NCBI GenBank assembly: GCA_046590575.1
Contig: JBKJUS010000166.1
Location: 1-12,891 of the forward strand
Source: DATLNF01 sp046590575
GTDB taxonomy: Bacteria > Actinomycetota > Actinomycetes > BP-191
DNA length: 12,891 bases
Direction: 5' to 3'
In this document: positions 12,697 through 12,891 of the stretch, one piece after another
Layout: the number at the start of each line of letters is the position of its first letter
Position numbering within the stretch: position 1 is the stretch's first letter
Position numbers and translations under genes: made by a program
The notes under the pieces: generated by a model
What the model saw: the letters and a program-made list of their open reading frames with translations, nothing else
What the model was told of the DNA's origin: nothing
The model's database searches: none

Positions 12697-12761
12697 GACG
12701 GGTCCAGAGTCGAGCGCCAATCGCCCCTGACTCACCAAGACACGTTCAGACCTCGACCGCT

Positions 12762-12891
12762 TTAGACGGCAGCGATGGCGTCGGGAAGGGGTAGCGCGTT
12801 CGTATGCATGTCGGTGAGGCCGTCGAGCATCCCGCAGCCCACGCAGCGCACGCCGAGAGCGAGCCAGTCGACCGCACCGTCGACGACATGA
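12762..12891 (-). CDS. Unidentified protein, C-terminal end only (partial)
   Basis: An open frame on the minus strand runs from the right edge to TAA at 12764-12762. It gives at least 42 residues. The end reads VDWLALGVRCVGCGMLDG, then LTDMHTNALPLPDAIAAV. The CVGC pair could be half of a zinc knuckle or a redox motif, but too little is seen to name a family. The third-position G/C bias fits coding sequence, and the convergent arrangement with the zinc-ribbon gene, with repeat copy 2 between, is sensible. The start lies beyond the window. The opposite strand offers no better reading. Confidence 0.55.
   Translation of the reverse strand, partial: HVVDGAVDWLALGVRCVGCGMLDGLTDMHTNALPLPDAIAAV

Overview
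The window is chromosomal DNA from a very GC-rich actinobacterium. The evidence is the third-position G/C bias, the frequent GTG starts, leaderless-looking genes, and proteins of actinobacterial character (DUF6758, a MhuD-type heme oxygenase, an orphan ParA with a zinc-ribbon partner, split TldD/TldE). The gene content resembles conserved neighbourhoods I remember from Streptomyces and relatives, but I cannot name the genus. I see no tRNA, rRNA, CRISPR array, transposase, integrase or phage gene. No gene-free stretch exceeds 300 bases; the longest are 519-683 and 12531-12761, and both hold a copy of the same inverted-repeat element.

Layout. (1) Positions 1-3238: the C-terminal half of an acyl-CoA dehydrogenase (+), repeat copy 1, a suppressor-of-fused domain protein (+), then a minus-strand pair (a small exported protein followed by an HTTM membrane protein), then a divergent MaoC-type hydratase (+). 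The dehydrogenase and hydratase look like the methylsuccinyl-CoA dehydrogenase and mesaconyl-CoA hydratase candidates of the ethylmalonyl-CoA pathway, here separated by about 2.2 kb of unrelated genes. (2) 3349-4526: two coupled tiny membrane proteins, the second only 57 residues, a strong hairpin terminator, then a DUF6758 protein with a zinc ribbon. (3) 4548-7333 (-): the TldD/TldE protease pair with a one-base TGATG overlap. (4) 7429-9142 (+): a PHP-domain phosphoesterase and a RecB/Cas4-like PD-(D/E)XK nuclease with four putative Fe-S cysteines. (5) 9180-10394: a DUF2236 (MpaB/Lcp-like) oxygenase (-) divergent from a MhuD-like heme-degrading monooxygenase (+), with a structured leader between them. 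(6) 10391-11257 (-): an alpha/beta hydrolase sharing a CTAG double stop with the monooxygenase. (7) 11371-12530 (+): an orphan ParA ATPase overlapping a zinc-ribbon protein. (8) 12531-12891: repeat copy 2 and the C-terminus of an unidentified minus-strand protein.

Most of this is ordinary housekeeping or accessory-metabolic content. The best candidates for something undescribed are the paired inverted-repeat element (576-674 and 12585-12696), the tandem micro-membrane proteins at 3349-3773, the hairpin leader of the heme monooxygenase, and the HTTM/exported-protein pair. I do not see a convincing new defence or mobile system. Family assignments come from motif recognition and memory; no database search was run.
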